Positions 25,500 to 32,727 of a DNA stretch of 64,000 bases are shown piece after piece (positions within the stretch are counted from its first letter, which is position 1; each line of letters starts with the position of its first letter). Source of the DNA: Streptomyces narbonensis. Its GTDB lineage: Bacteria; Actinomycetota; Actinomycetes; Streptomycetales; Streptomycetaceae. A program made the position numbers and the translations under genes. The notes beneath the pieces were generated by a model. It was not told the DNA's origin. It was given only the letters and a program-made list of their open reading frames with translations, and did no database searches. Location of the stretch: NCBI RefSeq assembly GCF_014649015.1, contig NZ_BMSF01000005.1, forward strand, positions 186,001 to 250,000, in the 5' to 3' direction.

Positions 25500-26264
25500 G
25501 TGCCTGAGCATCTGTACTTCCCCGCCCTGCTGCGGATGATTGACGAGCGGTCCGCCGCGTTTCGCGCCGCCGTCGCCGCGGCCCCCAGTCTCGACGCCGA
25601 TGTCCCGTCCTGCCCGGGCTGGACGCTGTACGACCTGGCGAACCACCTCAGCGAAGGGGACCGCTTCTGGGCCTACATCGTGCTGAACACCGCGCCGGGC
25701 GACGAGCGGCCGAGCAAGGACGGGCTGGCGGCGCCCAGGGAGCGAGAGGCCCTCATATCCTGGCTGGCCGACTCGACGGAGCAACTGCTCACCGCTCTGC
25801 GCGAGGCCGGCCCGGACCGGGGCTGCTGGGCCTGGTGGGAGCCGCTGGCCTCGCCGCACACGGTGGCCGCCGTGGCCCGCCGCCGCGTCCCGGAGTCGTT
25901 GATCCACACCTACGACGCCCAGCTGGCCTCCGGTAGCCCGCAGGAGCTGCCGACGACCGAGGCGGGCGACGCCATCGAGGAGTTCCTCGCCACCGTCTGC
26001 ACCGTCACGGTCCCGTGGCCCGGCGAGCCCGCCACCATGGACTACCACGCAGCCGAGACCGGCTCCTGGCGTCAGACGGTGGACGCCGCCGGTTCCCGCT
26101 TCACCCGCCTCACCGCGGCGGAGGCCGCCGAGAGCAAGCCCACCGCCGCCATCTACGGCACGGCGAGCGAGATGGCCCTGCTCATGTACATGCGCATCCC
26201 GGCCGACTCGCTGCGGGTGGAGGGCGACGCCGACCTGCTCCAGCAGCTGCAGGAATGGGGCTGA
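25500..26264 (+). CDS. maleylpyruvate isomerase family mycothiol-dependent enzyme (DinB fold)
   Basis: 254 residues. The N-terminal four-helix DinB/MDMPI domain is recognisable: YFPALLRMIDERSAAFRAAV, VPSCPGWTLYDLANHLSEGDRFW (the conserved CPxWxxxDLxxHL with metal-ligand His), and later VPESLIHTYDAQL (second metal His). The C-terminal domain resembles the lipid-binding SCP-2-like part of the family. Members use mycothiol and a metal to isomerise or conjugate small molecules. GTG start with AAGGT 7 nt upstream. The substrate is unknown. It lies just after the deletion scar of the methyltransferase. Confidence 0.85.
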   Translation: MPEHLYFPALLRMIDERSAAFRAAVAAAPSLDADVPSCPGWTLYDLANHLSEGDRFWAYIVLNTAPGDERPSKDGLAAPREREALISWLADSTEQLLTALREAGPDRGCWAWWEPLASPHTVAAVARRRVPESLIHTYDAQLASGSPQELPTTEAGDAIEEFLATVCTVTVPWPGEPATMDYHAAETGSWRQTVDAAGSRFTRLTAAEAAESKPTAAIYGTASEMALLMYMRIPADSLRVEGDADLLQQLQEWG

Positions 26265-26289
26265 GACCGACCGGCAAATGGATCACCCG

Positions 26290-26522
26290 AGGCGTCGGGT
26301 GGCGGGGCGGCCGTCCCAGCGGTAGCGCGGCGCCGACCTGTTCCTTGGCGACTCGCAGGGTGGGCGCGAGCAGCGGGGAATCGGTGCCGGTTGGCCCCGG
26401 CCGAGACGATGCCGAGCGGGACGCCGGTGGCTTCGGTGGCCACCGACCGCTCCGTGTTCGGGCAGCAGGGTCACGAACTGGTCCCTTAGGGGTCCGAGCA
26501 GGCATGCCGACAGGACAGGCAC
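26290..26522 (-). pseudogene. IS5-family (IS427-group) transposase remnant with internal deletion
   Basis: Minus strand, GTG at 26522 behind CGGAGGG. The first part, VPVLSACLLGPLRDQFVTLLPEH, is the usual N-terminus of this transposase group. The sequence then jumps to TEATGVPLGIVSAGANRH and, in another frame, DSPLLAPTLRVAKEQVGA, which belong to the middle of the same protein. The region between and the DDE C-terminus are missing. An imperfect inverted repeat, GGCACGA...GGTGATCA, near 26519-26577 may be its terminal repeat. It is a dead copy and no intact relative of this group is in the window. Confidence 0.7.
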
Positions 26523-26622
26523 GAGCCCTCCGGTGATCACTGGGCGTAGAGAACTCGATGATCACCGGGGGTCGTGCCTGCTCGGTATCTGGGGGCATGT
26601 GCTGCCGCACTCGTGTCGGAAC

Positions 26623-26803
26623 CTAGGCCCTGTCGTCAAACTCCCGCCTGCCCTGCGACGCCATGCACACACTCTCACCGCACCGGGCACAGACCCGCGT
26701 ACATCCAGTACGCGGGCCCGCGCCCGGCACGCCGAGAGCACGCACCTGACGCCGCAGGGCCCGTCCTTCGGGCGGACGACGGGAGTGTGACGACAGGACC
26801 TAG
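26623..26803. mobile_element. MITE-like palindromic element, copy 2 (181 bp)
   Basis: Bounded by CTAG at both ends. Arms CTAGGCCCTGTCGTCA and its complement pair over 22 of 24 bp, and the central hairpin is CCCGCGTAC/GTACGCGGG around ATCCA. Against copy 1, paired positions change together: A:T becomes G:C in the central stem, and GGG/CCC becomes CCC/GG in the outer stem. This points to selection on the folded form or to exchange between arms. The right CTAG overlaps the TAG stop of the minus-strand gene at 26800-27612. It encodes no protein. It lies 46 bp beyond the imperfect repeat of the IS remnant. Confidence 0.8.
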
Positions 26804-27612
26804 TCCGCGGCAGCGGCTTGGGCGTGGCGGGCCTCCATCGCGGCGATCACCCGCTGCCGGGCCAGCCGCCGGGCCTGCTTGAGCTTCGAGTCGGCCAGCA
26901 GCAGGGGCGCGAACCAGATCCAGCCCCACACGCTGTAGGAAACAGTCTCCGTCAGCACCAGTGCCTTGTTGGTGGCGAGAGCCAGCACAAAGGTCGTGAC
27001 GTACGCGGCCACCCGGTAGCGGACCATGAGCCGGAGCGGGGCCTGCCACGGGCCCGCCAGCAGCTCCAGCGCGGCCGCAACCTCGGCGGCCCGCAGGTCC
27101 TCCGGATGGGCGGGTGCCTGAGCACCCTGCTCCAGCGCTTCGGCAACATCAGCGCTGTGGGACGTCAGAGCCGCTCGATCGGTCCTCGCGGCAGCGGACC
27201 TCTCCCGTACGTCCTGCCAGTAGCCCCGCCCGGCCCAGTCGAGCGCGGCCTCCACCCGTGCCGCCTCGGGCGACCCGGGAGGCGCCAGCTCCGCGATCTG
27301 CTTCTTGAGCCGATCCACCCGAGCGGCGCGCCCGGGATACGTCCACCCGTCGGCCCGCAGGCACAGCTCCAGGTAGGAGACGAGCAGTCCGAGGTCGTCC
27401 GGCCACTGCGCCAGCCCGGCCTTGTAGGCCTTCTCCGCCTCGGCATCATGGTCGTCCTCGTCCTCCGCAGCGTGTGCGAGGCCGAGCCACCGGTAGAGCA
27501 CCGGATCAGGTCCGAGTTCCTCCAGACCGGATTCGGCCAGGTTCCGAGCCTGAGTGAACCCGCCCGCTGCGAAGAGCTCCTCGCAGCGGGCGGCGTATTC
27601 GTCATGTGTCAT
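26800..27612 (-). CDS. TPR-like protein with two C-terminal membrane helices
   Basis: 270 residues. Residues 1-95 have tetratricopeptide-like helix pairs (YAARCEELFAAGGFTQARNLAESGL, DPVLYRWLGLAHAAEDE, EKAYKAGLAQWPDDLGLLVSYLELCL). Two hydrophobic helices lie near 200-240 (VAAYVTTFVLALATNKALV and VWGWIWFAPLLLADS), and the tail is basic. It probably sits on the cytoplasmic face of the membrane as a scaffold; no family name is assigned. Its start overlaps the end of the truncated HAD gene by 11 bp, so it is translationally coupled to a broken gene. Its TAG stop is part of the CTAG boundary of the palindromic element. Confidence 0.7.
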   Translation of the reverse strand: MTHDEYAARCEELFAAGGFTQARNLAESGLEELGPDPVLYRWLGLAHAAEDEDDHDAEAEKAYKAGLAQWPDDLGLLVSYLELCLRADGWTYPGRAARVDRLKKQIAELAPPGSPEAARVEAALDWAGRGYWQDVRERSAAARTDRAALTSHSADVAEALEQGAQAPAHPEDLRAAEVAAALELLAGPWQAPLRLMVRYRVAAYVTTFVLALATNKALVLTETVSYSVWGWIWFAPLLLADSKLKQARRLARQRVIAAMEARHAQAAAAD

Positions 27613-27844
27613 GCTTCCCGCCCCAGTCGATCAGGAGGTCCACTTTCAGCCACACGAATCCGCTGGTCAAGGCCGGACGACCGAAGCCCGAGGCCCGCCG
27701 TCGGGATGAGAAACCCCTGTCGTCCTCATGGGCGTCGTTCCGGGGCACCCTGAGTGTGGTGTAGACGTGGGGACGTCTCTCCGGTTGGGCCGCATAAGGG
27801 TTGAGCGGCCCATCCACGTCCAGGAACAGCAGAGGTCGGTTCAC
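27602..27844 (-). pseudogene. truncated HAD-family phosphatase
   Basis: An 80-residue product starting at GTG 27844. The N-terminus NRPLLFLDVDGPLNPYAAQP carries the HAD motif DxDGxLN with both nucleophile and acid Asp, and ERRPHVYTTLRVPRND matches the family. From about residue 46 the sequence turns unrelated and ends in FVWLKVDLLIDWGGKHDT, whereas intact relatives continue for over 100 residues through motifs II-IV. An internal deletion joined the N-terminus to foreign sequence. The stop overlaps the TPR-like gene's ATG by 11 bp, so translation of the fragment may still feed ribosomes to that gene. Confidence 0.65.
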
Positions 27845-27992
27845 GGTTTCCCCCGGTCTTGCTCGCTGTGGACCGCCCTGGCCAGCGCAGTTGTGGGATT
27901 GTTTCGGCCCTGCGCCAGCCTGAGTGATCCCGTTGCCCGGCCTCAAGATCCAGTTCCAGAGACCAGGCGTCATCTTGCACGGAGTACATCGC

Positions 27993-28215
27993 TCAGGCGC
28001 CGCGGGAGCGTCTGAGCGCGTGGCCGTCGGGCTCGGCCCCAGGTGACAACCTTTCTTCTGGCTCCGGCTGCGTGCTGGTGGGCCCGGCAGACAGGGGAGT
28101 CCACCGATAGGGTCCAGCCGATGTCGTCAGCACGGTCGGCCGCTGCCAGGAGCGCGGCAAGGATCCGCTTCCGGGTCCATCCCCGGCCCAGCTGATCAGT
28201 CGCTTGATCAGCGGC
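27993..28215 (-). pseudogene. IS5-family transposase fragment, same type as at 63.5 kb
   Basis: The minus strand encodes, with frameshifts, RKRILAALLAAADRADDIGW, then TLSVDSPVCRAHQHAAGARR and a degraded ALRRSRGA. The same stretch occurs at 63720-63915 (ERILASLLAAADGADDIGWT, VSVDSTVCRAHQHAAGARK, ALGRSRGG). Only about 70 codons of the middle of the transposase remain. The rest of the gap 27845-28477 contains the 8-bp repeat at 28412 and nothing else I recognise. Confidence 0.75.
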
Positions 28216-28411
28216 TTGAGTCGGCCGCGATGACGCAGACCGGTATGACCACCCGGCGCGGCGTGTGGTGCATCCATCCGATCACACTGCGGATCCTTCC
28301 ACCTGCGAGGCCTGGTTCAGCAGAGCGGGCCGGGTCTCTGCTCCTCTGGAAGGCAGGTGTGGCGGGACCTGGGTGACGTCGAACAAACGCTGATCGTAGG
28401 CTCCCGACAAA

Positions 28412-28467
28412 GGGGCAACGGGGCAACGGGGCAACGGGGCAACGGGGCAAAGGGGCAACGGGGCAAA
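28412..28467. repeat. 8-bp tandem repeat (GGGGCAAC), 7 units
   Basis: Seven head-to-tail 8-bp units, five GGGGCAAC and two GGGGCAAA (units 5 and 7), ending 10 bp before the GTG of the gene at 28478. The unit length is not a multiple of three, so copy-number change would shift any reading frame crossing it. Here it lies in the presumed leader. Confidence 0.9.
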
Positions 28468-28477
28468 GGCAGGTGCG

Positions 28478-28954
28478 GTGGAGGACATCACGGTGCAGTG
28501 GATCAGGACGTCTTGGACCAAGCAGTCTCGGGGCGGGGAGGCCGCTGCCCGCAGGAACGCGGCGCCGGTCGGCCTTTCGTTGCCCGCGGTGCCCTCGGGG
28601 TTCGCCCACGTCGTCCACATGGCCGAGCGCGATGGCTTCGAGCCCTGCGCGGTCCAGAGGGACCTTCGCGAGGTCGGTGTCAGCCTGCGGGACGAGGGTG
28701 ATCGGCTCCGAGTGCTCGCTCGTGTGGAGCCGCTCTTCGGGCTGCCGCCTCGGCGGCGCAGGCCGCCGGCGGTTCACCTGTTTCCCGGGCAGTGGGTCCG
28801 CTGGCAGTTGAACTACCGGTTCAGCAGCGCCATGGGCATCCGCGACTGGTCGTACTGGCTCGACACGTTCAACATCGCTTACGGCCCCGTCGACCGGGAT
28901 GTCTTCCTGCTGGAGCCGACCTTGATCGTCGATGAGTGTGGGCCGGTTCGATAG
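28478..28954 (+). CDS. hypothetical protein (158 aa), possibly 5'-altered
   Basis: No family recognised. The second half looks like real protein: aromatic-rich VHLFPGQWVRWQLNYRFSSAMGIRDWSYWLDTFNIAYGPV and a final acidic strand. The first 40 residues are less convincing and sit right behind a tandem repeat, so the original start may have been lost. The GTG at 28478 follows GGCAGGTGC, a weak ribosome site. It lies in a patch of IS debris and may be a decaying gene. Confidence 0.4.
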   Translation: MEDITVQWIRTSWTKQSRGGEAAARRNAAPVGLSLPAVPSGFAHVVHMAERDGFEPCAVQRDLREVGVSLRDEGDRLRVLARVEPLFGLPPRRRRPPAVHLFPGQWVRWQLNYRFSSAMGIRDWSYWLDTFNIAYGPVDRDVFLLEPTLIVDECGPVR

Positions 28955-29085
28955 CGCGGGCCGACCGCACTCAGATGTCAGCAGACGCCTTGGCGTCGGC
29001 CTCCTGCGCGATCTAGGTCCGTTACCGTCCTAATTGGGCTCTAAAGTCGCCCCGTCGTGAAGGACTACACGAGGGGACGGAACCG

Positions 29086-29610
29086 ATGAGGCACACTGCG
29101 CCCGAGGGTTACACCAGCGTTGCGCCGTGGGTGGTCACCGACGACACCGGTGCACTGCTCGACTTCATCACCGCCGCGTTCGACGGCGAGGAACTCGCGC
29201 GGGTGCCGGTTGAGGACGGCACCATCGGCCACGGTGAGATCCGTGTCGGCGACACGGTGGTGCTGGCATTCGACCGCCGGCCCGACTGGCCGGCGATGCC
29301 CGCGCTGCTGCGGATCTACGTGCCGGACGCGGACGCGGCCATGGCCGCGGCGGTCGCGCAGGGGGCACAGGTGATCACCGAGGCCTCCGACAGTGCGTGG
29401 GGAGATCGCGGCGGTCGGGTACGTGATCCATTCGGCAATATTTGGTGGGTGACGAGCCGGGTCGAGGACGTCGCACCGGACAAGGCCTGGGAGCGCATGT
29501 CCGAGCCGAAGTACGCCGAGGCGATGGCCATGGCCCAGGAGACGCTGGACGCCGCGCTGAGCGGCCGGGATTCAGGGGTGGCGAGTGCCCCGCGGCGCTC
29601 GACCGACTGA
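29086..29610 (+). CDS. VOC (glyoxalase/bleomycin-resistance/PhnB-like) family protein
   Basis: 174 residues. The opening APWVVTDDTGALLDFITAAF and the later LLRIYVPDADAAMAAAVAQGAQVITEASDSAWGDRGGRVRDPFGNIWWV show the beta-alpha-beta-beta-beta module and the GxRxGRVxDPFGNxW motif of PhnB/YdhR-type VOC proteins. It probably works as a dimer in the cytoplasm on a small substrate that cannot be named. ATG behind GAGGGGACGG, a strong ribosome site. The protein extends beyond the usual 140 residues with a helical tail EPKYAEAMAMAQETLDAAL. It is monocistronic, followed by a 500-bp gap. Confidence 0.8.
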   Translation: MRHTAPEGYTSVAPWVVTDDTGALLDFITAAFDGEELARVPVEDGTIGHGEIRVGDTVVLAFDRRPDWPAMPALLRIYVPDADAAMAAAVAQGAQVITEASDSAWGDRGGRVRDPFGNIWWVTSRVEDVAPDKAWERMSEPKYAEAMAMAQETLDAALSGRDSGVASAPRRSTD

Positions 29611-30107
29611 AGTCGTACCGGGCTCGCGGTGCTGACCGCGAGCTGGCCACCCCTGCGCGACGACGAAGCTCCTGGTGGACGGGTTCCCGGTCGGGATCGC
29701 CTGTAGCCGCCGGGAGCTTCGCGTGCCGTCCGCCCGTCGTCGATCGATCCGTCCTGGCCGCCCTCGCGCGCACCCTGGTCGAGGCGATGCGCGTCGCTTG
29801 AGTCGAAGCGCTCGTGACCATGGGCGGCACCCTGCTGCCGATCGACCCGACCGTCGTCAGAACAGCACTCGGAAACTCCGCTCCAGCGCACCGACCGCGC
29901 CACGGCGAGCCCGCCCCTCTCCCGGGCCCAGGACCGCCGTGCCCCGGCCCCGATCCACTGGTGGAGCGCGCGCCCCCGGCCCCCGATCCACTGGTGGATC
30001 GTCATGAGAGGTGCACAGTAAGCAATTTGGAGGGGTGGTCCTCCGAACAGCGATGGGCGTCGCCTACACTCCCGCGAGTCATGCTCATGATAAGCGTGGG
30101 AGTTCAT
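29611..30107. other. 497-bp non-coding stretch before the secreted protein gene
   Basis: No gene is supported. Weak in-frame stretches around 29670-29800 do not resemble a known family. The notable content is a pair of GATCCACTGGTGGA sites (29952 and 29985) and an A/T-richer promoter zone from 30005 to 30100 leading to the GTG at 30108. Confidence 0.4.
29952..30000. promoter_or_regulatory. pair of operator-like sites 33 bp apart
   Basis: GATCCACTGGTGGAGC at 29952-29967 and GATCCACTGGTGGATC at 29985-30000. Each is an inverted repeat of GATCCAC with a TG centre (the first has one mismatch). The 33-bp repeat distance is about three helical turns, so two dimers would sit on the same face of the DNA. 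They lie about 110-155 bp upstream of the start at 30108. Confidence 0.45.
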
Positions 30108-31562
30108 GTGAAGAGAATGTACAAAACGCGTGCGCTTTTGGCGTTGATGGCGACGGTCACCGCTTCCCTGCTCGCAACCGGTTCCGCTCAGGCCGCCCCT
30201 GACCCCGGTCTGGATCTGCGAAACTTCGAGCTCCAGCCGATATCCAATCGGGCCGAACTGCAAGGCCGCGTCAGTAAGTTGAATGCCGATCTCCCCAACG
30301 TCGGCGTGAATTCGATCCTGAAGGTCGCCCCTCGTGAGGGCACCTGGTCCAACAGTGTCTGCAACGGCGCCGCCACCGAAGGGAGTACCGTCCCGGAGGG
30401 ATTCTCCCGCAGCTTCTGCTTCGAGGACGCCGACAACGGCGACGCGAACTCCGAGTGGTGGCCGCAGGGCGTGACCACCGTCGCCGACGCCGACGCGGAC
30501 CAGACCTGGGGCGACCCCGAGACGGGATGGAACCCCGCCGACCACAAGCCCATGATGGTCACCTGGTACAACAAGGACGACTGGAACAAGGACAAGAAGC
30601 CCGACGACGCCGACGTGGACGGCCTGAACACCGAACGCAAGGGTGTCCGCGTCTCGTTCATCGATTCCAGCACCGGCAAGTACGCGCACGTCCTGCTCGT
30701 CTACCCGTTCATCAATTCCTCGGGCAACGCGAGCTACATGAGCGTGCGCACATCGCAGCACTACTCGACGAGCCAGAAGCAGTACGGTTCCCTGCACGCC
30801 GGCGGAATGGTCTGGTACGGCTACTACTTGTACGTCGCCGACACCAACCGCGGATTCCGGGTCTTCGACCTGCGCAACATCATCGACCTCGGCGCCCTCC
30901 CCGCCGGCCAGTGGGGCACGTCCAAGACCGCGATAGGCCGGCAGAACGGCGTCTACCACGCCCACGGCTACCGCTACATCCTGCCGCAGAGCGACGGCTG
31001 GACGAACACCGCCTGCGACACGGTCGAGCCGCCGCCGGGCACGCCCTGCGACATGCAGGACGAGGAGAAGACCTGCGAGGCCACGGACGTCACTCCGAAG
31101 ACCAGCTTCGCGAGCCTCGACCGCAGCGCGGCCGTACGGCACATCACCACCGGCGAATGGTGTGAGCGCGCGCAGGCCACCGACGCGTACCGGACCGGCC
31201 GGGTGATCCGCTGGCCGATGAACGACAGCGGGGGGACCCCGGCTCTGGACGCCAACGGGATCTGGGCCGCCGACTCGGCCTACCGCGTTCCCTTCAACTC
31301 CGCCTACGAGGACAACGGTGGCATCCAAGGCGCCGCGGTCATCGACGGCACGTACTACCTCAGCCAGAGCCGGGGCGCGCTCAACGGCAAGGTGATCGTC
31401 GCACGCCCGGACACTTCCACCGGGCGACTCGTCGAGACGGCCACCCGCCGCACCTCGGCGATCGGTGTCGAGGACTTCTCCGTCTGGCCTGGTTCACCGG
31501 ACCGGCTCTGGACGGTCACCGAACACCCCGGGCAGCGGATGCTGTTCAGCGTCACTCCCTGA
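30108..31562 (+). CDS. secreted hypothetical protein, probably beta-propeller-like
   Basis: 484 residues with a clear signal peptide (MKRMYKTRALLALMATVTAS...AQAAP, cleavage near residue 30). The mature part contains repeated short strands typical of propellers (GGMVWYGYYLYVADTNRGFRV, GVYHAHGYRYILPQSDGW, GGIQGAAVIDGTYYLSQS, VEDFSVWPGSPDRLW). It also has several Asp-rich, possibly calcium-binding segments (DADADQTWGDPE, DKKPDDADVDG) and three pairs of cysteines. No enzyme motif seen. GTG start with GGGAG 6 nt upstream. It resembles a family of exported Streptomyces proteins of unknown function; it could bind a surface polymer. Confidence 0.7.
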   Translation: MKRMYKTRALLALMATVTASLLATGSAQAAPDPGLDLRNFELQPISNRAELQGRVSKLNADLPNVGVNSILKVAPREGTWSNSVCNGAATEGSTVPEGFSRSFCFEDADNGDANSEWWPQGVTTVADADADQTWGDPETGWNPADHKPMMVTWYNKDDWNKDKKPDDADVDGLNTERKGVRVSFIDSSTGKYAHVLLVYPFINSSGNASYMSVRTSQHYSTSQKQYGSLHAGGMVWYGYYLYVADTNRGFRVFDLRNIIDLGALPAGQWGTSKTAIGRQNGVYHAHGYRYILPQSDGWTNTACDTVEPPPGTPCDMQDEEKTCEATDVTPKTSFASLDRSAAVRHITTGEWCERAQATDAYRTGRVIRWPMNDSGGTPALDANGIWAADSAYRVPFNSAYEDNGGIQGAAVIDGTYYLSQSRGALNGKVIVARPDTSTGRLVETATRRTSAIGVEDFSVWPGSPDRLWTVTEHPGQRMLFSVTP

Positions 31563-31598
31563 CGCGGCACAGAGCCGTCGGCGCGACCGGGTCCTCCG

Positions 31599-31817
31599 CT
31601 ACAGCCCGAGACCGAGCATCGCCACCTCGAGCGGCAGCGCGGGCTGTTCGGGCAGCGCCGGCGGCTCTTCGCCGCGCCCCGTGTGCGTGGGCTGCACGGG
31701 CCGCAGCGAGCGGAGCCCGTCGGCGGCCCACGGCGCGTCCGTGGCGGGGAGTGAAAGCGTCAATCGCCGTCCGTCCGCCAGGGTGGCTTCGAGCGTGGTC
31801 GAGTCCTCGGCCTGCAT
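31599..31817 (-). CDS. small hypothetical protein (72 aa) downstream of the oxygenase pair
   Basis: Starts MQAEDSTTLEATLADGRRLT at ATG 31817 behind GAGGTG; ends ...PALPLEVAMLGLGL. The N-terminal half looks like two beta strands; the C-terminal half is Pro-rich with a hydrophobic end. No family recognised. It is on the same strand as, and 121 bp beyond, the two oxygenase genes, so it could belong to their transcript. A small substrate protein or accessory factor is imaginable but unsupported. Confidence 0.45.
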   Translation of the reverse strand: MQAEDSTTLEATLADGRRLTLSLPATDAPWAADGLRSLRPVQPTHTGRGEEPPALPEQPALPLEVAMLGLGL

Positions 31818-31938
31818 GGCACCTCATTTCGTCGGCGCACCCCGAGCGCCGATCCCGGCACTCGGTGCAGGAGACGCACGAACGCCGCGAAGGGTTGCCC
31901 GGCGGGAGGAATGCCACCCCTGAAGGTGCTCTGAGGCT

Positions 31939-32727
31939 TCAAGGACGGACGGGCGGTGCGGGCGGCATCAGATCGCTCTCGCTGATGGTGTACGTCAGTG
32001 GGGGGTAAATGAAGTCCGTTTCGTTGTTCTCGCGGCGCCGCAGTCGGTAGAACTCCTGCCTCTGCTCATCGTCGGCCGACGTGAGGTGCGCACCCTGCGG
32101 GAGGTAAGCGTGTCCGTCGCGAAACCGAACGACGGTCTTCGAGGTGCGGAACGTCACGCCCAGCCATAGGTTGTCCGGACGCGCCTGGGCAGGCGCGTCC
32201 AAGACGATTCGGTGCTTGAATCGCCGATTGGCTTCGACGGAGAACGCGACGACGCTGTTGTGGGCGAGCGGGATCTCCAGGATCTCGCCATCGGACCCCT
32301 TCGATTCGACGATCAACTTCCTCGGCGGACTCGCTTCGGGATATCGGTAGCAGGAGAAGACGGCGATGTGCGACTCGTCGGCCAGATCGAGGGCTTGGTC
32401 GGAATGGCTGCCCATGGACTTGTACGCGTTTGTGTAGCACTCGATGAGGGCGTTGTTGAGGCCGGACGGGAGCTCCGCATGCTCGTGAATCCGTCGCGCC
32501 AGACGTTCGTGCACCGCCCCGAAGCCCTGAGTCGGGGTTCCGTATCGCGTGGTGGTGCGGACCAGAGGCACCCCACCCGCCTCGTCGACCTTGGCGAGGG
32601 TCGCACCGCGTCGGCCTTTTCCCACATCCTCCCAACGAGCCGACGCGAGAAGCTCCTCGAAGGGATTCCTATCGGCCGGCAGGACGTACGAGTGGAACTC
32701 GTCCGAGATCCTAGACGCGCGGGGCAT
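31939..32727 (-). CDS. Fe(II)/2-oxoglutarate-dependent oxygenase-like protein (paralogue A)
   Basis: 262 residues. Candidate iron ligands form a double-stranded beta-helix pattern: H108-S-D110 in KSMGSHSDQA and H172 in RRFKHRIVLD. Arg194 in WLGVTFRTSK is placed to bind 2-oxoglutarate, as in AlkB-like enzymes. The core and C-terminal tail (DGHAYLPQGAHL..., EFYRLRRRENNETDFIY) align by eye with the upstream gene product, so the two are paralogues. ATG at 32727 overlaps the upstream gene by 17 bp: translational coupling. The substrate is unknown; nucleic acid, protein or small molecule are all possible for this fold. Confidence 0.65.
   Translation of the reverse strand: MPRASRISDEFHSYVLPADRNPFEELLASARWEDVGKGRRGATLAKVDEAGGVPLVRTTTRYGTPTQGFGAVHERLARRIHEHAELPSGLNNALIECYTNAYKSMGSHSDQALDLADESHIAVFSCYRYPEASPPRKLIVESKGSDGEILEIPLAHNSVVAFSVEANRRFKHRIVLDAPAQARPDNLWLGVTFRTSKTVVRFRDGHAYLPQGAHLTSADDEQRQEFYRLRRRENNETDFIYPPLTYTISESDLMPPAPPVRP

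Noticed and set aside
29670..29802. Possible short gene after the VOC gene at 29.6 kb
   Set aside because: Frames on both strands lack a ribosome site and resemble no family; kept as non-coding.
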